From assembly GCA_035041965.1 (NCBI GenBank), contig JAPYMA010000822.1, forward strand, positions 57,607 through 121,606: DNA of 64,000 nt, given 5' to 3'. Below, piece by piece: positions 52,929 through 64,000 of the stretch. This stretch comes from Anisakis pegreffii (lineage: Eukaryota > Nematoda > Chromadorea > Rhabditida > Anisakidae). The notes below the pieces were generated by a model, which saw nothing but the letters and a program-made list of their open reading frames with translations, was not told the origin of the DNA and ran no database searches. The translations under genes were made by a program, and so were the position numbers. How positions within the stretch are numbered: position 1 is the stretch's first letter; each line of letters opens with the position of its first letter.

Positions 52929-53874
52929 CTCTCGCATAACGAACGGGCCTGAGAGGCCTGACGCCAACGTTAAATCTACCATAACTTCATGGATTTGCAG
53001 TCACAGACTTCAGATTTTGTATCTTCATTCTTTTTCCCGATCTCGACTAGATGAAAAGAAAATTGTCACCTCGGTACAGTGCGTGATTTACAGCAATTTA
53101 TAGCATCGGAGACGAACCGGATCTCTCAAGCCCGGCTACAACTGTATCATTACTAAGATGTGTAACATGATTTTTGCAGCATTCACGGTGTCCATTCTCC
53201 CCTCAACACTTCATAACCTTCTTTATTCGTTCATTTTAAAAATTCCTTGAGAATATTCCGCTAGAACAGCAGTAAAAGGCCTATTGAATGGTGTCAACGT
53301 TACGAACTGCAAAACTTGTCCGTTCAGTTTTCTCCTTGATCACATTATGTACACTTATACAGTGAATTCATGCTTTGTGCAAACCACATTTCTGCATCAC
53401 TTTTCGATTTCTAAGGACAGCATTTGCATTAGGCATATCTTAAACTATATCTTCAACTAGCTCATAATGTCCTTCCAGATCGAGTAGTTCATCGTCGAAA
53501 CACAGTCATCAGTATTATTTTCGTCGTTGTCTTCCAATAAACAAACATCCATCCACTAATTTCATCACCTGATGATATTTATGCTAATATATAATAAATT
53601 CATAACGAACACAAAGCAAAAATCGCACAGTAAGAATGAAAACCTCATACAGTACTAAATTGCTACATGGTCAGCAGTTTTACTACTTTGCGGTGTGTGG
53701 TCATCCGGAAGTTTGATGAGGAAAAAATACTCTTGTTTATTTGCATTCTTATTCTTAGCTATCAAATAACATTAGCATCTGTTGAAAATTCCATTAAAAA
53801 TCCTCATATTACAAGTACATAATTAAAGGTGTAAAGCGGCTCTGATGGTACAAAAAATTTCAGTCATGCGAGGG
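52929..53874. mobile_element. piggyBac-like non-autonomous element with TTAA flanks
   Basis: The left end reads CTCTCGCATAACG after TTAA (52925-52928). The right end in reverse complement reads CCCTCGCATGAC, followed on the plus strand by TTAA (53875-53878). TTAA duplications with ends beginning CYCTCGCAT fit the piggyBac superfamily. No transposase was seen inside the 946 bp. The frame 52816-53103 runs across the left boundary and is not taken as a gene. Confidence 0.55.
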
Positions 53875-54860
53875 TTAATGTTGACAGGATCGGATATTAC
53901 CGATTCAGGATGTTACCGAGATCACGATATTACCGATTTATGGAATATTTATGAAACATTCAACATATCTCACTTGCAAATAGCGTTAGAATTTGAATGA
54001 ACTGAGGGTGGTAGCACCGATCGCGAAGAACTGATTCGTGAAAGAACTGAATTTTATGTCATACGCAGCTCACAATCCATCGTTTCCGATTGTGAGAGCG
54101 TTGCGGTGACACTGGTCCAGTTTGAAACCATTGCTTAAATGTCATTTTTCATGGAATGGAAGGACCATTTGTTGATCAAATCAGTGAAAAAAATACGGAT
54201 TTATGAAAATTAGTATACTTGTTAAGACAGTATGACATTCTCGACCATCACATTAACATCAAAATCATCGCGTTCTTAAACAGTTCTATTATTTACTCAT
54301 AATATATTTCCTCATTATGCATGATTGTAGTCACGTTCCTGAATGGATACTTGAACTGTGAATCACGATCACCTCAAGTTAAGTTGTATCTGCTAATGGA
54401 AAAATTAATCTTCTGCAGGAGACGATAGATAACTGCAAAGGATATATGACGGAAATGATAATGAATTTGATTTGGATTATGAGGACCGGCGATAAGGTTA
54501 GTATAATATGTTACTAGGTGTAGGCTTAGGTTGTGGTTTGCACCTGGGCTGAATTATTTATTCAACGAACAGATGGTTCTGTCATGTCGGGATGAGGTAT
54601 TTGTTGAACAAATAGATGCTTCCCTGGCACGAGCCTCAGCTTAAGCCTAAGTTCAAATGCAATCTATCGTGATAACATGCTGTGATTATCACCAGCTAAT
54701 TAGTGTTACCAGTAACAGAGTGGATCGAAATTCTGAACGTTTAATGAATTATATGGCCATTTAAGAGGAAGTGAGCGAGATAATCATGAGAAGGGCTCAA
54801 ATAGTAATATAGTTTTATTGACAATGTATTACCAGCGCAAATAGAGATGTTATTTACAAA
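53875..54860. other. No gene seen; short internal repeats
   Basis: 'gatattaccgatt' recurs near 53893-53941. No coding evidence. Confidence 0.4.
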
Positions 54861-54863
54861 GTT

Positions 54864-54901
54864 CAACGTTTCGGCGTTATGCCATCTTCAGGAACACGTT
54901 G
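54864..54901 (-). mobile_element. Penelope-like terminal stem-loop motif
   Basis: On the minus strand 'ctgaagatggc' is followed by 'ataac' and 'gccgaaacgttg'. The outer arms caacgt/acgttg (6 bp) and an inner GGC/GCC hairpin can pair. CTGAAGATGGC...GCCGAAACG is a motif I associate with the repeats of Penelope-like retroelements, whose ends carry hammerhead-related folds. No reverse transcriptase is seen nearby, so this would be a solo remnant. The assignment rests on memory of the motif. Confidence 0.4.
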
Positions 54902-55229
54902 TTGAATCACTGACGGTGGTCGTACGTATTCGTTGGAGAGATCCAGGGTCAGGGATTATGGGGCAGTAGGTGGGGGATTATCAATGAGACGATTGGAGAT
55001 TACAATAACTGTGACATAGGATGAAATTGGGGAGATAAACATTAACATGGTTATGAAAGCAAATAAATAAACGATGGTAATATAATTATGATAGGGAAGT
55101 ATAATTAAAATGATGGAAATAAATTATAACGATGAAGTACAATAAAACACAATGATGGATGTAAATAAGAATGATACCAAGATGATAATGTTTATAACTG
55201 AGATGGGATGTGAAGGGTAATAGGGGGGT

Positions 55230-55315
55230 GTGAAAAGTTATGTTATGAATTGTGAAAAGTTATGTTATGAATTGTGAAAAGTTATGTTATGAATTGTGAA
55301 AAGTTATGTTATGAA
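55230..55315. repeat. 22-bp tandem repeat, four copies
   Basis: The unit 'gtgaaaagttatgttatgaa' + 'tt' starts at 55230, 55252, 55274 and 55296; the last copy is cut short. Copies appear the same, so the array is young. It abuts the left arm of the hairpin element. Confidence 0.92.
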
Positions 55316-55670
55316 CTTTTTTTTTCTCACACATTTATAGCATGTTCACACAACCATGATACTTTGTTTCACTCCCCGCAGCTTTTTCAAGTTGTGGGTA
55401 TATTCTTGTTTTACTTATTTTTGTTTTTTTTAAATTTTGTTATTTTTTATTTTTTTACATATCGTCGTAATGCGCATGTCTGTCTACAACAAAATGATTG
55501 AAACATAGATAGAATTTGCAAGAAGAACATTTTACAAAAGATAAACGATCACAAATACAAATGTTTAAAAAGCCGTAAAAATATCCCCACAAAGAAAGAT
55601 AGAAGTTGTGGGGAGTGAAACAAAGTATCATGGTTGGGTGAACATGCTATAAATGTATGAGAAAAAAGTT
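55314..55670. mobile_element. Foldback (long hairpin) element, 357 bp
   Basis: The left arm from 55314 ('aactttttt...catttatagc' and on through ccatgatactttgtttcact) is matched by the reverse complement of the right arm ending at 55670. The outer 65 bp have only about five mismatches. Similarity continues inward, weaker, through GTGGG-ATATT and T-rich stretches to about 55470/55530, leaving a small loop. No coding capacity is seen. It may be a foldback transposon or MITE; a transcript would form long double-stranded RNA. Confidence 0.8.
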
Positions 55671-55674
55671 TCGG

Positions 55675-55745
55675 CAGAGAGCTGGACAGAACCACCTGGC
55701 GTCCAAACTTAGTGCTAGCGCACTACCCACTAGGCCAGGCCGCTG
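55675..55745 (-). repeat. tRNA-like sequence next to the foldback element
   Basis: On the minus strand 'ggcctagtgggtagtgcgc' resembles a pol III A box, and 'ggtggttctgtcc' lies about where a B box should be. The anticodon and acceptor arms do not fold cleanly. This is a candidate SINE head reading into the foldback element. Confidence 0.35.
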
Positions 55746-55749
55746 CTGC

Positions 55750-56714
55750 CTGAACAACATTCAAAACGATACTCCAATACAGTGAAAATCTTTGCCCCCT
55801 CATATCTCGCTCCCCCTTTGTGTTTCGCAAAAATGCTTTGCACATTCGTGATCAGCTCGACGAGATCTACAACATGATATATATTTCATCCCGAAACGTG
55901 GGGGTAAGTTCGTGACCTTCCCTTGTGAGATGTTATCAAGAAATTGTCGTTCCGTTGGGCGCACGATGAACAGTACTGGATGTTATTCCAATATCGAAAC
56001 ATTATTTGATCCTTACTTCTCCAGTGTCAAATTATGCTCTAGACAAAGCAGAAGTCGAACACAAATGTGTGGTTTGAACCAAGCGCTAAACTTGTGGAGA
56101 TATCTACGATACAGTGGACTTTTTTTTTGGGAAGACTACATGCACAACCTCCAGTTTTTTTCATAGATTTACTCGAAACATGCCTTAATTTAGTATTCAT
56201 CATAATTTATTTCCAAAAACCTCCAAAGCAACCAGAATTTAGACTGAATTCATGCTTGTCGATAATTTTCATTTCCCAAAAATTTTCTCCTCTGTTAAGT
56301 CAGAAGGTTTTTCACTTACATAAAACATGTTCAAACTGCTGCCACTGTCGTCGTACTACCATTCACAAAAACAAAGCAAAACCATATGCTAGCCCAGATG
56401 AATATTAGTGACAGCCACATTGATTTCATATCCGAGCATCGACAAATGTGGTGCTGTAATATGCGCTGGTAATGCGCCATATTCGCAATGCCGCATTTAA
56501 TTTTAATGTGCTCTTTTGCATAGCGTTAAATCGCCGTATAACGTTGGCGATTGAATTCCCCAATAGATTTGGCTTTGATAACAGTAGCCAAGTAGTTTCG
56601 AAGCGACGCGGTTAGGCAGAGCATAGAGAAAAAGAGCTCATACAAGGCGATTAATTTACCCATAAGGTGCAGGAATTTGGCATATTTCAAGGCTATACAT
56701 GATCTGAACGTATG
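55750..56714. other. No gene seen
   Basis: Overlapping plus-strand frames (55912-56166 and 56067-56408) have no recognised domain or splice context. Confidence 0.35.
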
Positions 56715-58140
56715 CCTGAGGAAAGAGAATTCAATTCCCTACAAACCAAGAAACTTTCAGCGAAATTAAACGTTTCGTTTTAGAAATTTTAACTTTAAAT
56801 GAATCCTCAATATGCAAAATATTGCTCTAGCGAGCGATTGCAATGGAAAAAGTGTTGGAACAGAAGTTCCATCGGCCAAAACCAAATAATCTGTTGGGAA
56901 AAGAATTCAGTTCGCTATAAACCAACAAATTTTCAGGAAAATTAAACGTTTAGTTTCTGAAATTTTTACCTGGATTGGTCAGGCTATCAAACGTTTGTAA
57001 CGTTGCTGGCCACAATGCTCGCGTTTCCGTTCGCACTGTTTTAGCCTTGATTGTAGCCACCCCGCTGGCTAGGCGAGCAGGCCAAGTGAGTACAACCGAG
57101 TATTTAATTAGTTGCCGTGAATACTTTGCACAATTAAACGTAGCCAAATATCAATCCAATAAATATTCATAAGTCTACAAAATAAGCATTCCGCCGATCG
57201 CTAACCGCGATCAACAAAACAACCGCTCGATGTGTAAATAACAATGATACTGGATCAGTTTCTGAAATAGTAACTTGAAATGAATCCTCAATATGCAAAA
57301 TATTGCTTTAGTGAGCGATTGAAACGGTGCACCGTTGCAACGGGGAAGGAAAGGTGTGCGTAATACTCATCGTGGTCTTCCTGGATTGAATCATGGTGTG
57401 AGAAAGAACATATGCTGGGTACCCAGAGAGTTATGGTAGATGACGTTGATTGTGGCTGTGGCTATCGTGATCACACTACCGAGGATGACTGCAACCGTCT
57501 TACTGGCCGAGATATTCAGATTGAAGGTTCGTGTTTGCAGTGAACTGATTGAAATTAAAGTGAAACGTAATTGATTTCGATTATCTGGGAATACTGAGGT
57601 TCCATGCAACCCCGATCGATTGCAAGTGAATGTTACCACTGCCCATTTTCAATGGTTTCGAACAATTTGTATGCTATGCGGACGAAGGCAAGCTTTGAAC
57701 GAGGTATTATTTATTAACATGTTGTTATTATTATTAACATAAAGGTATTATTATTAACATTTATAAACATAAAGCATGAATAAATGAATTTTTCATGCAT
57801 GGTACCATCATCAGTTTCGCTATACGTTGTTATGATGGTGCACCATGGTAATTTAGAATGTTGTCAAAACAGTGTTCATCCCACTATGGAAGCATCCTGA
57901 AAAAGCCGCACTCAACGTAAAACCAATACAGGCAACCGTAACGAGGAAGTTAGTCGCCATATCGACCGAGGAAGTTAATCGCCATATCGACCGACGAGAT
58001 TGACATCATCGGAGAACCCCATGTGAAATCCAGTGCAACTCAGAGAGGCTCTGCCTCACAATATATTCAGGGAGATTAACCTCCCAATTTGAAGAAGCAG
58101 TCGTCACCATCGAATCCGGTCTGCGACGTAACCCTGTTAT

Positions 58141-58680
58141 TCAGCTATGATCAGTGATTTCATTGATTGTATAGTTGCGAATGACGCCTTCTTCACTGTA
58201 AAACATCATCAAGACGTGCTTTCTTACGTTCCTTATCACTGCCTGCGTGAAGTGGAATAAACATCCTTTTACTAGACCGGTGCCAAAAATCTCCGCGACG
58301 GACTCCATGAGCGAGTCTTCAAAATCTGTTAAGATTTTTTTAACGCAAACGTAACTTCTATGTACGTCCAGCGCCGTTGCATAGCAGCAAAAATCGCGTT
58401 ATAAGACTCGGTCTTTTTGTTCTGCATGACATTGTGGATAACAGGCATTCACTCATAACCTGTATCATTGGCAATCTGCAAAATAAACTGTGGTGTGTAT
58501 TATGTACGACTGGCTCACCATAGCGACCTGCCAGCCTAAATGTAGTGGTACGGTTTCGAAATCGACACAGGAACTTTACCATGCAGTGGACAGTGAATAC
58601 CTGACTGAAGTTGCGCGGTGCACTGCTGAAAGTTGCGTCAGCTACTAAAATAGCCGAACGGGCTGCCACACGCAGTTTGA
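58141..58680 (-). pseudogene. MULE transposase remnant, frameshifted
   Basis: Three blocks in different frames follow the order of a MULE transposase domain. They are VADATFSSAPRNFSQVFTVH (about 58605-58665), MQNKKTESYNAIFAAMQRRW (about 58375-58435) and LTDFEDSLMESVAEIFG followed by KGCLFHFTQAVIRNVRKH (about 58220-58340). The DATF and TDFE motifs hold two of the catalytic acidic residues of the family, and KGC-FHF-QA is its hallmark. At least two frame changes, one at a run of seven A, and a stop at 58141-58143 break the frame. It is a fossil. The call rests on motif order and wording rather than a database match. Confidence 0.72.
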
Positions 58681-58920
58681 CGTCACTTGCGAAGACTAAC
58701 ACCCCATGTCTACGATCTTGCAACAGGAGCCACCTAGAAGGTCATTTTGACTAGACCGCTTGAAGCACAGAACAAGCGCAAGTTGAGACATGTACTTTCG
58801 AAGTTCGGAACATAAGTAGGCGCATACAGATATCATGCACTTCCGGCTATACACGGCTGATATGATTAAATGGAAAATTAAACGTATTTTCTATTGACAC
58901 ATACCTCTCATCCGATTTGT

Positions 58921-59139
58921 CTACATTTCCTCGCAGAGTGAAGCGATACGAGTGAACCGTGTCGAAGGGATCGGTAACCGAACCCGCTGATCGTCTGCGT
59001 TTGGCACTGTAACATTTGCGGGCTCGATTCCAGCTTGGAAACTCAACAGCGGTACCCGATTGATCACAAAGAGTGATTTTATGCCCCTTAAATGGATTTG
59101 TGATAATTTAATAAGCAAAGCATTCACCATTTCGCCCAC
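58921..59139. other. Interior of the MULE, unassigned frame
   Basis: A minus-strand frame includes FQAGIEPANVTVPNADDQRV. This type of peptide often appears where a tRNA-like B box is translated, and the plus strand holds 'gggctcgattcc'. It is taken as repeat sequence rather than a gene. Confidence 0.3.
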
Positions 59140-59764
59140 GACAATAGTGTTCGAGGTCTACGTCATGTAGTCTTTGCTTCACGCTACGAACATGTGAAGA
59201 AGGTGTAGGGAGAAACTAGCTGACCAAATGGCTGGCAGATATAGGTTTAATTACATGCTACAATATGTCACAGAAAAAATCACCGTAGCCCATGCGTCGC
59301 GCGACTCGCTAAGTTCGTCGCTAACAGCAGTTTCGTCCATTCATTTATTGATATTAAATCACATAAATTTTTGAAAGATTGAATGACGTTCCCATGCATC
59401 GCACCGTCAAATTAACTGTACTTCAGAAATGTGGGCATTTAAAGTGGGATGATATAGAAGTTGCACCGAGAAAAGAGACGGAAATTTTTCTTACTGGAAC
59501 GATGACAACCGCATCAACAACAGAAACTAAGTGAGAGGTATTAGCCTGAAGCAACAGAAAGAGACTTGCGACCACAACGTGAACGTTTAATTTCGCTGAA
59601 AGTTTGCTGGTTTGTGTAGAATTGAATTCTCTTTGCAATAGACTATTTGACGTTGGTCGATGGAATCTCTGTTCCGACACTTTTTCCATTTCAATCGCTC
59701 ACCAGGGCAATATTTCGCATACTTAGGATTCATTTCAAGTTAAATTTTCGAAAAGTAAACGTTT

Positions 59765-60167
59765 ATTTTTTCTGAATATTTGTGAGTTTATGAAGGATGG
59801 AATGTTGAAACAGTTACGAAGGTTGGGCTATGCCTCTTTCTCCTTTCCAGTTTTCACCGCTGCATTCAGTCAATTCATTTCATGCGCATTTACAAAGCGT
59901 TTTCCTCTCGTTCTCTCATCTGTCAACGTTGGGACGCGCACGCGTACGATGATGCTTTTTGGCTTGTGTTACCCCAACCGTAGATTTGCGGGACGGACGC
60001 CGATTTGTGTGCTTTATAGTCATGATTGGGCAGTGTTCGGCAGATGTGGGTCGAACCAGCGATTGAAATTATTCGCTGCATGCAAGGAAACAGTTTGGAA
60101 GGAAACATGATCTGTTATTTTCAACCAACATTACTTTCTGTTTAGTTGTTCATGTTTTCAATTTAGG
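59765..60167. other. Upstream of the 60.2 kb gene
   Basis: The plus-strand frame 59790-60110 has no recognisable content. A splice or trans-splice acceptor (tttcaatttag) ends at 60166, one base before the next gene's ATG codon begins to be read. Confidence 0.4.
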
Positions 60168-62752
60168 ATGTTTTGTTGTTGTGGTAACGAATCAGATGCT
60201 TCACCGAACTCATCAGTGCCTTTTGAACCACCTCGAGATGATCCAGTTGTAATTGAACCTCTACCTGATATGACAACTCTTACTGCCACTGGTACTTCAA
60301 CCAATCAAACTTCACAACCAGCTAATCCATTCGTCGACAAATGTTCATCTTCAGAGAGTGCTAGACAGTCAGAAAAGGTTACCTGTAATAAGATTCTTTG
60401 AGCAGTTCTTTCTACCAGCTTGTAACAAACCAATCTCAGTGCATTGCTAGTTCAAAGTACGGATTTCTTCTTTGTGACAAAGATTTCAGGACATGAATCA
60501 TGCTTGTCCAAAATTCCAGTAAGGCAAACCTCTGTTATCTGAAATAACTGATTTTGTAGCAGATATTGTCATCGCATGCTTGGGGTATAATTGCTAAATG
60601 TTTATCGTTTTTATTGAATTCATCGCTTTGATCATGATGAGCCCAGTGATGAAAACCATCATTGTTCCAGGCACCACAAATAAATTCCGGATCGTTGGAT
60701 CAACACAAAGCTGCGTTGAATGGAATGGAACGTGTCGACACACAGGGTGCTATGGATGAATGCCTAAGAAAACGTGCCTACATTCTGAGCATATCAGATT
60801 CTGAATTGCAGTTATTACCCGTCCTCTTCATCGAATCCTTCTATAGTTGCCTTTCACCTGGTTAGTTGCAGTTATGTGATTAGTTTTGAATTGTTTTTTT
60901 TTCATATTCCATGTGAATTGGATGAAACGTTCACCACTTCGTCTTTTGATACGGTGTTGGATTGGAATGTTCTAAAAAACCCATGATGCTTTGAAAAACT
61001 GGCTAAAATTTACGAAATAAAAGAAGAGATACCAGAGTCCGTATTCAGGCAAAAAGTGTTGATTTATATGAATTGCCAGTGAATAAATTAGCAGTTATCG
61101 GTGCATGTTCGATTACAGGTGAAGTTGTACAATTAGAACAGCGTTTATGCGATCTTAAAACGAAATGCATCCTAAGTAATCAACAACAACTCAGCAAGCA
61201 GTTGTCCACTGCAAGTGAGAATTTCATGCGTACACTCCGACCACAATTCTCGATTCGAAATGAAAATGGGTTTTGGTTGGATGATGAAATTGGTGTTCAA
61301 AGCGGATTTGATGTTCGTGACTTGATTTTAACAGCAAATGACGAAGAGATCGCCACTATTAGTGAACAAGTTTTATCGATCATTGAACCATATTTATCAA
61401 TCGCTGAACTCGAGGTTGGTATGACTGATCATTATGAACTCTCTTATGCTGCATTCGGGCAGAAATACGTACAGATTGTCCTAAAAGAAAGAATTTCAAT
61501 ATTGATATTAAAAATTAAACATTTTGATTGAAATCGATCGAACCGGCTTTCGTTGCTTTTGCTGAATAATGCTCGTTATCTTTTTTATATTTGGTTCTTG
61601 CTCAGTTTGTACTAATGAAGTTACGTAAGGAGAAATCCCGACATATCATTTGATTTTATTTTTGCATTACGTTTTTTTCGATCGTAACTCTTTCGTCATT
61701 TCATTTGCACTGATTGTATCGTGATAGAAACAAAATGAAAAATTATGCAGGATGTTCGTGAGCGCATTGAATTGGTCAATATTTCGCTTCGAGCACAAAA
61801 GGAAGTACAAGGAGAGTCTAATCGAAAGGATGATCCAGTGCAAGATACACTTCCGCAACTTGATCACCCTTTGCAGCAACTACCAGTCAACAGGCTCGTT
61901 TTTAATTGATTGCTGTTGTCCATGTTCAAGTCTTTGTTCCACAACAACAGGGAAGGCTTAGGCACTCAGGTGCTTGCCTACAGCTTATTCATACCAATTT
62001 CAATGGCATTTGTATCTAATTTTCCTTTTGAACTTCTTTTTGTGCGCATTGTTGTGGTTGAGTGAACAAAAAACTGATCACAATATCGTTTCAACATTTG
62101 TCGCCTTTAGCTGATTCCTTACCGTAGAATTAATTCAGCAGTTTTTTGCAGTGATATATATCATCTAACCACAGCACCATCTGTTTCTGTAAAACCACCC
62201 ACTCGAAGTCAGGAAGAAACGAAAGACGACAGTGCTTCAGGTTGTTCTTTGTTCTTATAATGGCTCCTAGAAGAGCAATTTCACAACTTGTCATACCTGT
62301 ATAAATGGGATAGTTAATTTTTGGATAATATCACTTCGTGTGATGACAATAAAAGTTCTGAATGAAACTTCATGTCATGTATGACTTCAAGATGTTTAAA
62401 AACGGCTTGCTGCAGTTGAGATTTCGTGAAAAAGATGACCTGCTTTATTTACTGTTGTACTTTAATCCTTTTTGAGAGAAGAACATCAAATTTTAGCCAT
62501 ATTCAACTCAGGTATTTTATTCATTGATAAACATTATACGTACGCATTTATCCAACTCGAAAAGTTGTGCATTGCTGTTGTACTCAATTATTACTGAATC
62601 AGAGGTTATTGATCGGTTCCATCCTTGAAGGTATGTCAGCAAATCGATGTCCACCCAAAATTTGTATCAGTGACGCAGATGCAATCCAGTTTGATAGCAG
62701 TGTTGAAGAAACCGTACAAAAGATTGTTGGTGATGTGCTTGAAAATATCTGA
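60168..62752 (+). CDS. Candidate membrane-tethered PKA-anchoring (AKAP-like) protein, six exons
   Basis: Proposed exons 60168-60377, 60671-60860, 61038-61414, 61751-61893, 62152-62240 and 62631-62752 stay in frame for 376 residues. The start ATG lies directly after an acceptor and opens MFCCCGNESDASPNSS, a Cys cluster suited to palmitoylation. The middle is unrecognised (VNKLAVIGACSITGEVVQLE). The C-terminus SSVEETVQKIVGDVLENI forms an amphipathic helix in which VQKIVGDVLENI fits the published RII-binding spacing of hydrophobic residues (positions 1, 4, 5, 8, 9, 12). An acylated N-terminus plus an RII helix is the plan of small membrane AKAPs. Function is inferred from these two short features only. 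Weak points: the acceptor at 61038, the GC donor at 61893 (aacag|gctcgt) and the acceptor at 62631. Confidence 0.5.
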
Positions 62753-64000
62753 ATTTCATTCCGTCTGAAAATGTTCGAGTCATATTTTCATCTAATTGGA
62801 TCAGATACTTTTGCAGTTTGAATTTATATGACTTTAAATTTAATTTAAATATCCCAACTGTCATTCGCTAATATTATTGTAGACCATAAGTCAAATCGGT
62901 GCAATGATCGTGAAAGACGTTAAAAACGTAAAACTGGAAAAAAATTTTGTATTGAATCAATTGCCGAAGGAATTACCGAATACTGAGTATTTTTTGGAAG
63001 AAAGCATTTTTCTCGTTAAAATTATGGCGATTAAAAACTTGTGACTGTATGATGTCTGTGACGATCTAATCATTTCCACTCACAAATGACGCAAATAAAG
63101 AGAACGTTTCTCAGTAACATTCTAAGAAAGTGTCATATATAATCGCATTCATCAAAAATCAGTTTAGTTTACACTGATACTATTTTGCATTAAACGTCTT
63201 TCATCGGTCATTTCACCTGCCGATAGTATGCAGTGTTTACGTTCGAGTGCAGTGGAGCTTGTGAATACATCTGTTGAATTGCAGTTTTTTCCATCAGATT
63301 AGGAATATTTACTGAAGAAAGCGTTGTTATTCTGAATGTTTTATTCCCTTCAGGATTTTTTCGTTGATCGTAATTATTTCATGCTTTTTTGCCGACTCTC
63401 CAATCTTATTCAGTTCTTGAGGTCTCTACCATGAGTTTATTTTTGGCTTATGTTACGGTGCAATGCCTTTAGCCTAATGAATAGGTTCAAATATATGCTA
63501 TGATTTAATGCATCTGAATCTAATGAAAGAAAACTCTGTTTACTATAGAATCAATCATCTATGTAGTGATGTTTTTTTTCCAATTTTCGGTAGAGGTGCA
63601 GATGATTTTTGCAAGTAGAAATTTTTGAGGATGTGGTTCGCAAAGTTCAGTTTACTCTAAAGATGAAAAAACAAAGGAATGGTATATTTCAGCATTTCAG
63701 CCGAATATTTGGCAGATCGGTTTTCAGTTTTGTTGAAATTATATGTTGCATTCATTCGTTGAAATTATATGTTGCATTCATATGCATTCATTTACTGCCA
63801 GGTTAAACTCATTAGCTTTTGCACCTGCACAAATCTTTGACAGTGGATTTTATTCTGTTAAAATTTTCAATCTGCAATATATTTTTCAAGTTTTCCGCGC
63901 ATTATTCTCTGTATGGTATTTTGTGGCTGTGATAACTAGCACTAATTTAATGATCTATCTGTCTATGAGCATAATATTCTGGTCCTGACTGGTGATACTT
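62753..64000. other. No gene seen
   Basis: AT-rich flank. Overlapping frames at 63609-63806 and 63743-63988 run through a 26-bp tandem duplication and are not supported. Confidence 0.4.
63732..63783. repeat. 26-bp tandem duplication
   Basis: 'gttgaaattatatgttgcat' + 'tcattc' occurs twice in a row, the second copy differing only at its end. It is probably a replication-slippage product. Confidence 0.85.

Larger units (their letters stand above)
56768..59764 (-). mobile_element. Decayed MULE (Mutator-like) DNA transposon with long inverted repeats
   Basis: Long inverted repeats of about 180 bp, at 56768-56951 and 59583-59764, share aattaaacgttt, aaatgaatcc, gagcgattg, aatggaaaaagtgt and ttccatcg with scattered differences. 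A partial extra copy lies at 57258-57330. Between them, on the minus strand, lies broken transposase sequence. The outer limits and the 9-bp duplication expected of MULEs were not found. A 25-bp tandem duplication (gaagttagtcgccatatcga region) lies at 57943-57992. Confidence 0.7.

Noticed and set aside
54864..54901. Active hammerhead ribozyme
   Set aside because: The inner hairpin is separated from CTGAAGA by an extra base, the base at the cleavage position would be G, and there is no stem I.
1..64000. CRISPR arrays, bacterial operons, rRNA or spliced-leader RNA genes
   Set aside because: None seen. The repeats present are tandem duplications or transposon ends, and gene structure is that of a metazoan.

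Overview
This is AT-rich eukaryotic DNA with short exons, GT-AG introns and short polypyrimidine-AG acceptors. The gene content points to a nematode: a transmembrane collagen, three small ten-cysteine ET-module-type secreted proteins, and an SNRK kinase. Long introns and many small DNA transposons suggest a larger-genome nematode, perhaps a parasite such as an ascaridoid. The species cannot be fixed from sequence alone. All gene models here were built by hand from splice signals and phase agreement, because most exons are too short to show as long open frames.

Layout, left to right. 0.5-8.0 kb, minus strand: the 5' part of a type II transmembrane collagen (MACIT or COL-99 type). Its cytosolic head, membrane anchor, furin-like site and first Gly-X-Y blocks lie on seven exons, and it runs off the left edge. 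8.2-21.9 kb: no convincing gene; it holds a tRNA-like sequence and a MITE. 22-24.8 kb, plus strand: a helical-repeat, possibly ankyrin-like, gene model, incomplete at its 5' end. 25.7-27.0 kb, minus: ET-module gene C, with a GPI-anchor-like tail and a hAT-type MITE in its intron. 28-34 kb: repeats and one doubtful exon. 34.1-35.1 and 39.35-40.3 kb, plus: ET-module genes A and B. They share a 342-bp block that reads as identical (signal-peptide exon plus intron 1), inside otherwise diverged paralogues. A 1.36-kb hAT-like element with perfect 8-bp target duplications lies between them.

41.65-50.4 kb, minus: a complete 19-exon SNRK kinase model of 1,136 residues, in frame throughout, with one GC-AG intron and a MITE in another intron. 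50.4-60.1 kb is repeat-rich: a piggyBac-like MITE, a Penelope-like stem-loop motif, a 357-bp foldback hairpin between a 22-bp tandem array and a tRNA-like sequence, and a decayed MULE transposon with long inverted repeats. 60.2-62.75 kb, plus: a six-exon gene that begins with a Cys-rich, probably acylated N-terminus and ends in a helix matching the PKA-RII anchoring pattern.

The genes do not form a pathway. The most distinctive biology is the ET-module trio, which has a shared scaffold, different C-terminal fates and a conversion-like tract, together with a dense set of non-autonomous transposons of which several sit inside introns.
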